A stretch of 64,000 nucleotides of DNA from Chryseobacterium sp. IHB B 17019 (lineage in GTDB: Bacteria > Bacteroidota > Bacteroidia > Flavobacteriales > Weeksellaceae), in assembly GCF_001456155.1 (NCBI RefSeq), contig NZ_CP013293.1, positions 3,162,001 through 3,226,000 of the forward strand, read 5' to 3'. Position numbers and translations under genes: made by a program. The notes under the pieces are model-generated. The model made no database searches. It was given only the letters and a program-made list of their open reading frames with translations, and was not told the DNA's origin. Numbering within the stretch: the stretch's first letter is position 1; each line of letters begins with the position of its first letter. Positions 27,213 to 36,640 of the stretch are shown one piece after another.

Positions 27213-28151
27213 CTACAAAATATTTTTAATGATGTTATTTAATTGTTCGTATTCCATTAAGAAGGCATCGTGCCCATGAATTGATTTGATCTCGTGATAG
27301 AAAAGATTTTCCTTTTTTTCTTTAAGCTTTTCAAAACACATTCGGATTTCGGAAGCGGGAAAGAATAAGTCTGTATCAACGGAGATCATGTGCATTCGTG
27401 CCTGTATCTTTACCAGTTGATTCTCTTCTGCATTAATATTCATTAATAAATGATTCATCAGCTTATAAGATTTTAAACTAAACCTTTCGTTTAAAGCATT
27501 TCCGTGATAAATAAGCCAGTCTTCCGATTCCAGGTTCTGTTTTTCCTGATTGTATTTGTTTTGAAATCTATCGTTTAAAGATTGAGGTGTTCTGTAGCAC
27601 AACATCGCATGAATTCTGGCTTTTTGTAATGGTTCGCCACTTTGATTTAACAAAAATTTCTGAACCAGGCATTGCGCATGAAGCCAGTCATGGGTTTTAA
27701 AATCGCAGGCAATGGGAATAAAGATTTCGGCAAGATTTGGATTTTTTGCCAGCATTTCCCAGCCGATTCCGCCTCCAAGAGAGCCTCCGATAATGACATG
27801 TAAACTTTTAATTTTTAAAATTTCAAGTCCTTTTAAAAAGATATTAGCAATATCCGAAGGAGTGAAATCTTCATAGTCATCAATTAAAAAATCATCGTAA
27901 CCGTTTCCGGGAATATTGAAACACAGAACAGTATATTTGTTCGTATCGATCACCTGGTTTTCTCCAATCAGTTGTTTCCACCACCCTTTTTCCCCTGAAA
28001 CATTGGAGTTTCCGGTTAAAGCATGATTAACTAAAACTATCGGTGAAGAAAACAGCTCTTTCCCGAAAAGCTGATAGCTCAACGGGATATGGTATTCCTT
28101 TTGGGAATTGGTTTGATACGAAATATTAATATGTTTAAGTTCTGTTTTCAA
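27213..28151 (-). CDS. metX: Homoserine O-acyltransferase, MetX-type alpha/beta hydrolase
   Basis: A 312-aa alpha/beta-hydrolase-fold acyltransferase that acylates homoserine as the first committed step to methionine. The nucleophile elbow is GGSLGGGIGWEML, the acid lies in SVDTDLFFP and the catalytic His in HGHDAFLMEY. All three match MetX, although the protein is shorter than the usual 350-380 residues. The only usable start near the conserved N-terminus is TTG at 28151; no in-frame ATG is present between the riboswitch and this point. It is the first gene behind the SAM-I riboswitch. Confidence 0.88.
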   Translation of the reverse strand: MKTELKHINISYQTNSQKEYHIPLSYQLFGKELFSSPIVLVNHALTGNSNVSGEKGWWKQLIGENQVIDTNKYTVLCFNIPGNGYDDFLIDDYEDFTPSDIANIFLKGLEILKIKSLHVIIGGSLGGGIGWEMLAKNPNLAEIFIPIACDFKTHDWLHAQCLVQKFLLNQSGEPLQKARIHAMLCYRTPQSLNDRFQNKYNQEKQNLESEDWLIYHGNALNERFSLKSYKLMNHLLMNINAEENQLVKIQARMHMISVDTDLFFPASEIRMCFEKLKEKKENLFYHEIKSIHGHDAFLMEYEQLNNIIKNIL

Positions 28152-28218
28152 TTCTATTATACTTTTTGATAATACAATTTGAAAATGCCACGAGAAATGG
28201 CTGAAAGAACTTCAGTAA

Positions 28219-28321
28219 GTTATCTGTCCAAAATAAATTGGTAGAACGTAGCACCTTCTTTACTTCCGCAAAGGGTTGCTAAGGTTTCACAGGGTCTAAT
28301 CCCTCAACCTTTCTTGATAAC
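28219..28321 (-). ncRNA. SAM-I (S-box) riboswitch upstream of metX
   Basis: Read on the minus strand, the segment begins TTATCAAGAAAGGTTGAGGG. It continues with the conserved AAACCTTAGCAACCC and GGTGCTA blocks, and closes with GATAAC, which pairs with the initial TTATC as helix P1. These are the hallmarks of the SAM-I aptamer. It lies 67 bases before the metX start and would lower expression of the methionine cluster when S-adenosylmethionine is abundant. Two small hairpins (28201-28215 and 28187-28201) follow, but no T-run, so the expression platform is not a standard terminator. Confidence 0.93.
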
Positions 28322-28350
28322 ATTTTCAATATGTGAATGATCGAATGGTG

Positions 28351-28358
28351 CAAAGATA
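28351..28358 (-). promoter_or_regulatory. -7 promoter box of the methionine cluster
   Basis: TATCTTTG on the minus strand is a perfect TAnnTTTG element about 30 bases before the 5' side of the SAM aptamer, so the transcript should start just ahead of the riboswitch. The upstream region is nearly pure A/T and shows no clear -33 TTTG. Confidence 0.6.
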
Positions 28359-28462
28359 AAAATTTAATTTTAAATATTTAAAAAAAATTTAATTTTAATA
28401 TGGAAGCATTGATGGATAGGACATTTTGGATAAAATATTAAAAATTATTCAGAATTAGAAAG

Positions 28463-28493
28463 TTGGAATTATTTTTCAAAAAAACTAACTTCG
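28463..28493 (+). promoter_or_regulatory. Putative promoter of the GH63-like glucosidase gene
   Basis: TTG (28463-28465) lies 20 bases before TAACTTCG (28486-28493), one mismatch from TAnnTTTG, and 19 bases ahead of the ATG. The rest of the 28152-28512 gap holds the riboswitch and the oppositely directed promoter. Confidence 0.4.
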
Positions 28494-28512
28494 TAATTGA
28501 AAATGCTGAGAT

Positions 28513-31128
28513 ATGATTGCTGAAAAACAAAGATTACAAGATACTGACTGGAAAAACTGGGGGCCTTACGTAAGTAACCGCCAATGGGGAAATGTACGTG
28601 AAGATTACAGCTCAAACGGTGATGCCTGGAATTTCGCTAATCATAGTACTGCAGAAAGCTACGCCTACCGCTGGGGCGAAGAAGGAATTGCGGGAATCTC
28701 CGATGCAAAGCAGCTCTTCTGTTTTGCACTTTCGTTCTGGAATAAGAAAGATAAGATGATAAAAGAGCGCTTTTTCGGGCTGAGCAATCCTCAGGGAAAT
28801 CACGGGGAAGACATCAAAGAAATCTTTTATTACCTGGATAATACACCTACTCACAGCTATATGAAAATGGTGTACAAATATCCTATCAATGCCTTTCCAT
28901 ATGAAGATATCCGTGCCGAAAATGCCAGACGCAGCAAAAAAGAACCGGAATACGAAATTTTCGATACCGGAATTTTTGATAATGATGAATATTTTGATAT
29001 TTTTATTGAATATGCAAAGGCCAACCAAGATGATATCTTAGTGAGAGTCACGGTTTGTAACAGAAGCCAGAATGACGCTCCTATTGTGGTAGCACCCACC
29101 GTTTGGTTCAGGAATAACTGGAAATGGGGCTACAACACTTACAAAGGTGGGACAAATGCTTCACAGGAAGGCTGTATTGATATTATACACGACAGTATTT
29201 CCATTAAAAAGTTTTATTCGAAGAACATCAATGTGGAAAGTGTTTTCTGCGATAATGAAACCAACAATCCAAAGTTGCACGGCGCTCCATATCCGGGAAA
29301 TACTTATTTTAAAGATGGAATTAATGATTATATAATTTACGGAAGCAACACCATAAATCCTGAAAAAAGAGGAACGAAGGCTGCATTTTTAATTGATGAA
29401 ATAATTGAGGCAAGACAATCTAAAACGTTTGATTTCAGACTATCACCTAACGATCTTGATGAGCCTTTTTATCAATTTGATGAGATTTTCGAAGTTAGAA
29501 TTGACGAAGCCAATGAATTTTATAATGAAATTCAACAGGATATCAATGATGATGACGAAAAAAACGTTCAGAGACAAGCTTTTGCTGGACTTCTTTGGAA
29601 TAAGCAATTCTATCATTACAATGTCGGAAAATGGCTGAAAGGAGACCCGAATTATGAAGCTCCGAGAGATTTTAATAATTATGTAAGAAATACAGAGTGG
29701 AACCATCTCCATAATAAAGACATTATCTCAATGCCTGATAAATGGGAATATCCCTGGTATGCAACCTGGGACTTGGCCTTCCATTGTGTGCCGTTTGCGA
29801 TTATTGATGCGGAATTTGCGAAAGGACAGCTTCTTTTATTAACCAAAGAATGGTACATGCATCCAAACGGACAGCTCCCTGCCTACGAATGGAACCTGAG
29901 TGATGTAAATCCGCCTGTCCATGCCTGGTCTTGCTTCAGGGTCTTTAAAATTGATGAAAAACATAATGGAAAACCGGATCTTTTATTTTTAGAAAAAGTT
30001 TTCCAGAAATTACTTTTAAATTTCACCTGGTGGGTTAACAGAAAAGATAAAAACGGTAAAAATATCTTCGGAGGAGGCTTTCTGGGACTCGATAACATCG
30101 GTGCTTTTGACCGAAATATGATTTTGAAGGACGGACAGCACCTTGAGCAGGCCGACGGAACAAGCTGGATGGCGATGTATGCTTTGAATATGATGCGAAT
30201 TGCTATGGAACTGGCTCAGTATTATCAAGTTTATGAGGATATGGCGATCAAGTTTTTTGAACATTACCTTTATATCGCCGAAGCGATGGAAAATCTTGGT
30301 GAAGGTACAAAAGGACTTTGGAACGAGGAAGACGGATTTTTCTATGATGTATTACAGCTTGGAAATGGTGACAGTGTTTCATTGAAATTAAGAAGTATTG
30401 TTGGTTTAATTCCTATGTTTGCGGTGGAGATTGTCGATCATAAACTATTAGAAAAAATGCCTAATTTCCGTGAGAGGATGGATTGGGTTTTGAAGAATAA
30501 ACCTGAACTGACAAAGCTTGTTTCACATTGGGATGAGGAGGGCCACGGAAGAAAACATCTGATGAGCATTCTCCGTAAAACCCGATTAACAAAAGTTCTT
30601 TCAAGAATGCTGGATGAAAATGAGTTTTTAAGCTCGTACGGAATTCGCGCCATGTCGAAAGTGTATGAAGAAAACCCGTTTGTTTTTTCTGTTCATGGGA
30701 ATGAAAATATGGTGTATTATACTCCTGCAGAGAGTGACAGCCGGATGTTTGGCGGAAACAGCAACTGGAGAGGCCCGATTTGGTTCCCTATCAATTTTTT
30801 GATTGTTGAGAGCTTACAGAGATTTCATTTTTATTATGGAAACAGCATGAAAGTGGAGCTTCCGACGGGAAGTGGCGAGAAGAAAAACCTGGATGAAGTC
30901 GCACAAAACATCGGAAAAAGGCTGTGCTCTATTTTCTTAAAGGATGAATACGGGCAAAGACCATTCAACGGTGGAAATGCGAAGTTTAATTATGATGAAA
31001 ATTTTAAGGATTACATTACTTTCTTTGAATATTTCCATGGAGATAACGGCCGAGGAGTTGGTGCCTCCCATCAGACAGGATGGACGGCGACGGTCGCGAA
31101 ATTATTAAAACCTAGAATGACTATATAA
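28513..31128 (+). CDS. GH63-like glucosidase (MGH1-like fold)
   Basis: An 871-aa cytoplasmic protein without signal peptide, related to the mannosyl-oligosaccharide glucosidase (GH63) (alpha/alpha)6-barrel enzymes. Segments typical of bacterial glucosidase annotations are WGPYVSNRQWGNVREDYS, GISDAKQLFCFALSFWN, EYPWYATWDLAFHCVPFA, NGQLPAYEWNLSDVNPPVHAW, GLDNIGAFDRN and GNSNWRGPIWFPIN. The last two supply the acidic residues expected of the catalytic pair. The substrate is probably an alpha-glucoside. It diverges from metX and is followed by a terminator. Linkage to the glucanotransferase 16 kb away is only thematic. Confidence 0.8.
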   Translation: MIAEKQRLQDTDWKNWGPYVSNRQWGNVREDYSSNGDAWNFANHSTAESYAYRWGEEGIAGISDAKQLFCFALSFWNKKDKMIKERFFGLSNPQGNHGEDIKEIFYYLDNTPTHSYMKMVYKYPINAFPYEDIRAENARRSKKEPEYEIFDTGIFDNDEYFDIFIEYAKANQDDILVRVTVCNRSQNDAPIVVAPTVWFRNNWKWGYNTYKGGTNASQEGCIDIIHDSISIKKFYSKNINVESVFCDNETNNPKLHGAPYPGNTYFKDGINDYIIYGSNTINPEKRGTKAAFLIDEIIEARQSKTFDFRLSPNDLDEPFYQFDEIFEVRIDEANEFYNEIQQDINDDDEKNVQRQAFAGLLWNKQFYHYNVGKWLKGDPNYEAPRDFNNYVRNTEWNHLHNKDIISMPDKWEYPWYATWDLAFHCVPFAIIDAEFAKGQLLLLTKEWYMHPNGQLPAYEWNLSDVNPPVHAWSCFRVFKIDEKHNGKPDLLFLEKVFQKLLLNFTWWVNRKDKNGKNIFGGGFLGLDNIGAFDRNMILKDGQHLEQADGTSWMAMYALNMMRIAMELAQYYQVYEDMAIKFFEHYLYIAEAMENLGEGTKGLWNEEDGFFYDVLQLGNGDSVSLKLRSIVGLIPMFAVEIVDHKLLEKMPNFRERMDWVLKNKPELTKLVSHWDEEGHGRKHLMSILRKTRLTKVLSRMLDENEFLSSYGIRAMSKVYEENPFVFSVHGNENMVYYTPAESDSRMFGGNSNWRGPIWFPINFLIVESLQRFHFYYGNSMKVELPTGSGEKKNLDEVAQNIGKRLCSIFLKDEYGQRPFNGGNAKFNYDENFKDYITFFEYFHGDNGRGVGASHQTGWTATVAKLLKPRMTI

Positions 31129-31131
31129 TTT

Positions 31132-31157
31132 AATCCCCCTTTCAAACGAAGGGGATT
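31132..31157 (+). terminator. Terminator after the glucosidase gene
   Basis: Stem AATCCCC/GGGGATT (31132-31138, 31151-31157), extended by CTT/AAG with one bulge, followed by eight Ts. Confidence 0.8.
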
Positions 31158-31352
31158 TTTTTTACTATGTACCACATTATATTTATGACCTCAATCACAA
31201 ATTAACAAATTATAGCTAAAATCTATTTAAACTGAAAAATAATACATTTATTTCTTAAAAACAGTAAAAAATCAACATTAAGTTTTAATATGCTTTAAAT
31301 TTTTAACAACAAAATAATTATCTTAGCACCTGAAAAGCCAAAATTTTTTTTT

Positions 31353-33035
31353 ATGAAAGAAAAACTACTACCTCTTGCAGGCTTATTTTTAGCCAGCATG
31401 TTTACTACTCAGATGAGCGCCCAGCAATATCAGCCGATACCCGTACAAAGCGGCTTCAACGCTGATGTGATCGCAAATGGAGTAGGATCTTCCGCTACCT
31501 CAACCAATGATGATGTGGATGGTGTTAACTTTGCATTTGTTTCGAAAGATTTTCAATTATCTGCAACAGATGCACCACTTACTTACGGACTTCCCATCAA
31601 CGGAATTATCAACACCGCCGTAGCTTCTACTCCGGGATTGTCTTACCAGATGGCATCTTACAGCGCCAACAATTCATTGAGACTGGAAAACACCAATAAC
31701 AACGGGACTTTGATGTTTACAACACCTCTTCCTGCCATAAGCTTATACATGCTGGCAACAGGAGGAAGTGGAGATTGCACTGTAGATGTGGATGTGAATT
31801 TTACAGACAATACTTCACAAACCTTTACGGGAATCAGTATTACAGACTGGTATTACGGAAGCAATTATGCCATCCAGGGAATCGGGAGGATTAATATTGC
31901 TAATGACAATTTAGAGTCTGGATATGGGACAGATCCGAGATTATACCAGATTCCTTTAGCAATCGACGCTGCCAACCAAGCAAAAAGTGTAAAAAGCGTT
32001 ACGATCACTAAGACCGGAACAGGAGGGATTCCGAATATATTCGCAATTTCTGCGGACGCCTTCAATCCGTGTCCTACCCCTACAGATATTACGGCTACAA
32101 CCACAACAGATAGCGGAACTTTAAGCTGGTCAGCTCCTGCAACAGGTGCGCCTTCTTCAGGATATCAGTATTATTACAGCACTTCTCCTACGGCACCTAC
32201 AGCTACAACAACGCCTACAGGATCAGTAACATCGGGAACTTCTGTAACATTAAATAACTTAACAATAGGACAAACCTATTATTTCTGGGTAAGATCCAAT
32301 TGTGGAGGCTCTTCACAAAGCTTCTGGAAAATGAAAGAATTTACTCCGGGGCAGATCAGTACGGTTTATACATTGGGTGATATCAACACACAATTTGATG
32401 ACACAGGAGTTACAACAACTTCCACTACAAACTGTGCAGGAGGATTAACGGTAAATGTACCGGCAGGATATAAAATCAAATCCACTGCCGTTTCCTACAC
32501 AATGACCACAGCAAGCAACGGATGGATGTCTGAACAGAGAAGCTTACTGGTTTGTACTTCAAACGGAAATACTGAAGCTTCTATAGCAGAAGGTGCGGGA
32601 TCTACCGGCGGAACATATTCTTACAACAGAACCGGCCTTACGCTAGCCAATGATCTTACCGGAGCTGTAAACTTCGAACTTAGGGCATGGAGAGTTTACG
32701 GAGGATCAGATTGCAGCGCAGACTACAATAAGGTTGATAATAATACCTTAACGGTAACCATTACTCTTCAGCCGCTGGCTTTAGCAACAAACGAAATCAA
32801 CGCAAAAGAAAAAGAAAGAATTGCTTACCCAAATCCATTTGTCAATACTTTATCTATCGAAAAAGCAGAAAATGTGAAAAAAGCAGTGGTAACAGACCTT
32901 TCAGGAATTACTGTAAAAACTGTTGAAAATCCATCTTCTACATTATTCCTGGGAGAACTGAAATCAGGAATGTATATTTTGACATTAACAATGAAAGATG
33001 GCTCTGTAAAAAGCATGAAAACAATCAAGAGATAA
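31353..33035 (+). CDS. T9SS-sorted secreted protein with fibronectin type III domain
   Basis: A 560-aa surface or secreted protein. A signal peptide (residues 1-23, ending MSA before QQ) leads into a beta-rich region (about 24-230). A fibronectin type III domain follows (about 233-320: PTDITATTTTDSGTLSWSAP, TLNNLTIGQTYYFWVRSNC), then another beta domain, and a type A sorting tail (YPNPFVNTLSIE, KAVVTDLSG, LKSGMYILTLTMKDG). The tail would route it through the type IX secretion system. The ligand or activity is unknown. Monocistronic; it shares a bidirectional terminator with the convergent OsmC gene. Confidence 0.82.
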   Translation: MKEKLLPLAGLFLASMFTTQMSAQQYQPIPVQSGFNADVIANGVGSSATSTNDDVDGVNFAFVSKDFQLSATDAPLTYGLPINGIINTAVASTPGLSYQMASYSANNSLRLENTNNNGTLMFTTPLPAISLYMLATGGSGDCTVDVDVNFTDNTSQTFTGISITDWYYGSNYAIQGIGRINIANDNLESGYGTDPRLYQIPLAIDAANQAKSVKSVTITKTGTGGIPNIFAISADAFNPCPTPTDITATTTTDSGTLSWSAPATGAPSSGYQYYYSTSPTAPTATTTPTGSVTSGTSVTLNNLTIGQTYYFWVRSNCGGSSQSFWKMKEFTPGQISTVYTLGDINTQFDDTGVTTTSTTNCAGGLTVNVPAGYKIKSTAVSYTMTTASNGWMSEQRSLLVCTSNGNTEASIAEGAGSTGGTYSYNRTGLTLANDLTGAVNFELRAWRVYGGSDCSADYNKVDNNTLTVTITLQPLALATNEINAKEKERIAYPNPFVNTLSIEKAENVKKAVVTDLSGITVKTVENPSSTLFLGELKSGMYILTLTMKDGSVKSMKTIKR

Positions 33036-33057
33036 TAATTTACACATTCATACTAAA

Positions 33058-33085
33058 AACCCGGATAAATAATTTTATCCGGGTT
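33058..33085. terminator. Bidirectional terminator between the T9SS cargo and OsmC genes
   Basis: Perfect 12-bp arms AACCCGGATAAA/TTTATCCGGGTT (33058-33069, 33074-33085), flanked by an A-run on the left and a T-run on the right. Confidence 0.85.
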
Positions 33086-33106
33086 TTATTTTTATTTAAA
33101 ATTGAT

Positions 33107-33532
33107 TTAAGCCTGAACGATCTCTCCGTTTACGTAGACTTCATATCCAATCTCAACCGTCGGCTCCAAAGTTTTGGAAACAGAGCAATATTTTTCAAAA
33201 GATAATTGTGCTGCTTTCTGAGCTTTTTTAGGATCGATATTCCCTTCAAGAAGGAATTTAACTTTAATTGATTTAAAAGGTTTTGCATCATCCACAGGAA
33301 TCCTCTCTCCTTCTACTTCCGCCTTGAAATCTGTAATTTCCTGTCTTTGTTTTTTTAAAATAGAAACCACATCGATTCCGCTGCATCCGGCAACCGCCAT
33401 TAGAACGCTTTCCATTGGTGAAACGCCTTTCGCACCGGGCTGGGTTGTATTATCCAAAAGAATTGAATTTCCTTGAGAATTGGTACATTCAAATAAATAA
33501 TCGTCGTTGATTCTATTAAGTGTTATTTTCAT
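33107..33532 (-). CDS. OsmC/Ohr family protein
   Basis: A 141-aa protein of the OsmC/Ohr family, thiol-dependent peroxidases that reduce organic hydroperoxides. Both redox-active cysteines are present: the first in AVAGCSGIDVVSILKKQ, the second in KYCSVSKTLEP near residue 115. The length matches the short cytoplasmic OsmC type. It is 23 bases downstream of the DUF58 gene and in the same direction, so it could be the last gene of the MoxR-type cluster transcript, although a functional link is not evident. Confidence 0.88.
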   Translation of the reverse strand: MKITLNRINDDYLFECTNSQGNSILLDNTTQPGAKGVSPMESVLMAVAGCSGIDVVSILKKQRQEITDFKAEVEGERIPVDDAKPFKSIKVKFLLEGNIDPKKAQKAAQLSFEKYCSVSKTLEPTVEIGYEVYVNGEIVQA

Positions 33533-33555
33533 TTTGCTTATTGCTTATTGCTAAA

Positions 33556-34878
33556 TTATAAAATTCCCCTCGCTTTTATCTCAAGATATTTATTGATAAC
33601 ATCGATATTTAAATTCTCAGGCAAGGTATAGACCGTATAAATTCCGTATTTTCTGAGTTCCTGGATAATTAATTTTTTTTCAAACTCAAATTTCTCAGCA
33701 ATGATCTCGTCATAAATTTCCTGCATGCTTTCCGGATTTTTATGAATTAAAGTCTGAAGCTCTGCATTTTTAAAGAAAACCACGACCAATAAATGATTCT
33801 TAGCAATTCCCCGAAGGTATTTCAACTGTCGGTTTAACCCGTCCAATGTTTCAAAATTAGTGAATAATAATATTAAGCTTCTCTGATTTAATGAATATTT
33901 TACATCCTGATACAACCGGTTAAAATCACTTTCAAAGAAATCAGTTTTAATATTATAAAGCGCTTCAGAAATCTTTCTCAGCTGTCCGGATTTATTTTCG
34001 GCTGCGATTTTATTTTCGGTTTTCTTTGAGAATGTCATCATTCCTGCGCGGTCCCCTTTTTTAAGGATAATGTGAGATAAAGCCATCGTTGCATTAATCG
34101 AATAATCCAGTAAACTCAATCCTTTGAAAGGCATTTTCATTGTTCGTCCGGTATCTATCAGCATAAAAATCCGTTGAGATTTTTCGTCCTGAAACTGATT
34201 GACCATTAAACGGTTGGTCTTGGATGTTGCTTTCCAGTTGATTGTTCTGATATCATCACCGGGAACATAGTCTTTGATTTGCTCGAATTCCATGGTGTGT
34301 CCCAGTTTTCGGATTTTTTTTATTCCGCCTAATAAAAATTCGCTTTGCAACGCCATCAATTCATATTTTCGAAGATGAATAAATGATGGATAGGCTGGCA
34401 AATTGGCATCTTTCTGAAAATTAAACCTCTTTGAAACAAAACCCAACGGGGATGAAACATAGATATTTAAACTCCCAAAGTTATACTCTCCCCTTTCTTT
34501 CGGCTCTAAAATATATTGGAAAAAGTTGTTCCTTCCCGGTTCAATCTGCTTTTCAATCAAAAAATCTCTCTTCTGAAACTGAAACGGAATTTCATCAATA
34601 ACTCTAACATTAATTTTAAAACCATAATTATTTTTAATATCAACTTTCACGGGATTTTCATCGCCATTCGACAATTTCTCCGGTAAAATTCTTTGCGCTG
34701 AAATCCCGTCCTTTTGATTAAATACAAAAAGATAATCCACCATCGCTGCTAGGAAACACAACAGTAGAGCAATATGTGCAGCCCACATCAAAAACGGAAA
34801 GAAAAATGCAAAAACATACAGAATCCCCACTCCAATGAGTGCGAAAAAAAAGCGTGTATTGATGTATAAGTTTTTCAT
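33556..34878 (-). CDS. DUF58 domain protein with vWA-like fold
   Basis: A 440-aa membrane-anchored protein. Two hydrophobic segments (about 10-30 and 32-52) precede a beta domain and the DUF58 signature GDDIRTINWKATSKTNRLMVNQFQ at about residue 205. A von Willebrand A-like domain follows, with the metal-site segment IFMLIDTGRTM and a second acidic segment. DUF58 proteins occur with MoxR AAA+ ATPases, which are thought to act as chaperones for metal-dependent or envelope complexes. Here MoxR is two genes upstream, with a small membrane gene between. Function within the complex is inferred. Confidence 0.87.
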   Translation of the reverse strand: MKNLYINTRFFFALIGVGILYVFAFFFPFLMWAAHIALLLCFLAAMVDYLFVFNQKDGISAQRILPEKLSNGDENPVKVDIKNNYGFKINVRVIDEIPFQFQKRDFLIEKQIEPGRNNFFQYILEPKERGEYNFGSLNIYVSSPLGFVSKRFNFQKDANLPAYPSFIHLRKYELMALQSEFLLGGIKKIRKLGHTMEFEQIKDYVPGDDIRTINWKATSKTNRLMVNQFQDEKSQRIFMLIDTGRTMKMPFKGLSLLDYSINATMALSHIILKKGDRAGMMTFSKKTENKIAAENKSGQLRKISEALYNIKTDFFESDFNRLYQDVKYSLNQRSLILLFTNFETLDGLNRQLKYLRGIAKNHLLVVVFFKNAELQTLIHKNPESMQEIYDEIIAEKFEFEKKLIIQELRKYGIYTVYTLPENLNIDVINKYLEIKARGIL

Positions 34879-34904
34879 TTTTCCGGGTTGCAGGCTTTTA
34901 AGAT

Positions 34905-35396
34905 TTATGCCTGCTTTTTTTCATTTAAAAGTATATTTGATGCAATCTTTGCTTCATCAGTTAAATGCTCATTTTCTAAATTATATTCTAGCTCTTCAAT
35001 GGATAAATTTTGAAATTTTTCTTTGAAATAAATTATCTTTTTATTTCTTTCCTCTTTTCGATCATGATTGGTTGTTCCTGAAAAATTGTCTTTTAATTCA
35101 TTATATCTTTTATATAAAACCAAAGCAAACAAAATTGTGATTGGAAGATTTAATTTAATAAAGTTTATTCTTATAAATGTAAAAAGCTGAATAAAATTTA
35201 AAGATCCTAAAAAGAGCAACACTAATAAAATAATCAAACTATAATCTTTGAATTTTATGTATAATACTGATGATAAAAATAACCCTATAACCCCGCAAAG
35301 AAACAGAGGATTAAAATCCTGGTTTATATTTACTGATGCAATGACACTAATCCAAAGTAAAATCATTACAATAATTTCTATTTTTATACTCTTCAT
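34905..35396 (-). CDS. Small membrane protein of unknown function
   Basis: A 163-aa protein with about four hydrophobic segments in the first 95 residues (7-22, 30-46, 53-75 and 80-95), followed by a charged cytoplasmic tail. The tail pattern SIEELEYNLENEHLTDEAKIASNILLNEK resembles short tail motifs seen in other bacterial hypothetical proteins. I recognise no family. The gene is AT-richer than its neighbours and lies between moxR and the DUF58 gene, which are usually adjacent, so it looks like an insertion into the cluster. Confidence 0.6.
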   Translation of the reverse strand: MKSIKIEIIVMILLWISVIASVNINQDFNPLFLCGVIGLFLSSVLYIKFKDYSLIILLVLLFLGSLNFIQLFTFIRINFIKLNLPITILFALVLYKRYNELKDNFSGTTNHDRKEERNKKIIYFKEKFQNLSIEELEYNLENEHLTDEAKIASNILLNEKKQA

Positions 35397-35558
35397 TTCC
35401 TACATTAGCTGTTTGATAGTTATTTATAGCTTTAAAAAATTAAAAGCATTTATCTTCAATTGATTTCTGCCAAACTAAAAGCTCTTTAAAATTAGCCATA
35501 ACTCCAAATCTTACAACTCGAATTGTTAAACTATAACCTAAAACCTTATATCTGCCAC

Positions 35559-36590
35559 CTATCTTGGGATTTCTATTCCTTCTAAAATCTGTCTGATAAT
35601 TTCATCTGCGGTTAAGCCCTCCATTTCTCTTTCCGGCGATACAATTACCCGGTGTCTCAATACGGCATAACTTGCTTCTTTGATGTCTTCCGGGGTTACA
35701 AAATCTCTTCCTCTTAATGCTGCAAATGACTTTGAAGCCGTTAACAAAGCCAAACTGGCTCTCGGAGAAGCTCCCAAATACAAGAATTGGTTTTCTCTTG
35801 TGTTGACGATGATTTTCGCGATGTATTCCATTAGCTGTGTCTCAACTATGATTTCTTTTACCAAATGTTGATAATTTTTCAATTGTTGGGCCGTGATTAC
35901 TTTGTTGACGACGTCAGTTTTATCCTCTCTTTTGCTTTCGTGCTGGTTTTTGATGATCGATATTTCCTGTTCAAGGTTCGGATATCCAACATTTATTTTA
36001 AAAAGAAAGCGGTCTAGCTGAGCTTCCGGAAGTCGGTACGTTCCTTCATGCTCGATCGGGTTTTGAGTGGCTACCACCAAAAACGGCTCTTCCATCGTAT
36101 AACGGGTCCCATCCATTGTGATTTGCCTTTCTTCCATTACTTCAAACAAAGCAGCCTGGGTTTTCGCCGGCGATCTGTTGATTTCATCTATTAAAATGAA
36201 ATTAGAGAAAATTGGACCTTGTTTAAATTCAAATTCAGAATTTTTTACATTAAAAATTGATGTTCCTAAAATATCGGAAGGCATCAGATCCGGAGTGAAC
36301 TGGATTCTGCTGAAGCCCACATCAATGGTTTTTGCCAGTAATTTTGCCGTGATGGTTTTTGCCACTCCCGGAACGCCTTCGATCAAAACGTGACCGTTTG
36401 ATAAAAGCGCAGCCAAAAGATGCTCAACCATATTTTCCTGGCCTACAATTACTTTTGCAATCTCGGATTTTACTTTCTCCAGGCTTGCTCTAAGCTCAAT
36501 CATGTCAATTCTCGACTGGAACTGATCTTCTTTTTTATCAATATTTATAGAACTTTGATTTTCTACATTTTGGTTTTCAAGGTTTTCCAT
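35559..36590 (-). CDS. MoxR-family AAA+ ATPase
   Basis: A 343-aa AAA+ ATPase of the MoxR type. Walker A GVPGVAKT, Walker B LIDEINRSP, sensor VATQNPIEHEGTYRLPEAQLDRF and the C-terminal lid (YLGASPRASLALLTASKSFAALRGRDFVTPEDI) are all present. MoxR ATPases act as remodelling chaperones, often with vWA-domain partners such as the DUF58 protein encoded two genes downstream. The N-terminal 25 residues are variable. It lies 50 bases after the DUF4350 gene and is probably part of the same leftward transcript. Confidence 0.95.
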   Translation of the reverse strand: MENLENQNVENQSSINIDKKEDQFQSRIDMIELRASLEKVKSEIAKVIVGQENMVEHLLAALLSNGHVLIEGVPGVAKTITAKLLAKTIDVGFSRIQFTPDLMPSDILGTSIFNVKNSEFEFKQGPIFSNFILIDEINRSPAKTQAALFEVMEERQITMDGTRYTMEEPFLVVATQNPIEHEGTYRLPEAQLDRFLFKINVGYPNLEQEISIIKNQHESKREDKTDVVNKVITAQQLKNYQHLVKEIIVETQLMEYIAKIIVNTRENQFLYLGASPRASLALLTASKSFAALRGRDFVTPEDIKEASYAVLRHRVIVSPEREMEGLTADEIIRQILEGIEIPR

Positions 36591-36640
36591 AAATTTTTAT
36601 CTTTTTAATTTTGATGTTTCCATCAATTTTATGTTTTAAT

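Noticed and set aside
28187..28321. Cobalamin riboswitch or tRNA in the metX leader
   Set aside because: The conserved blocks and P1 pairing fit SAM-I; there is no B12-box and no cloverleaf with a CCA-type end.
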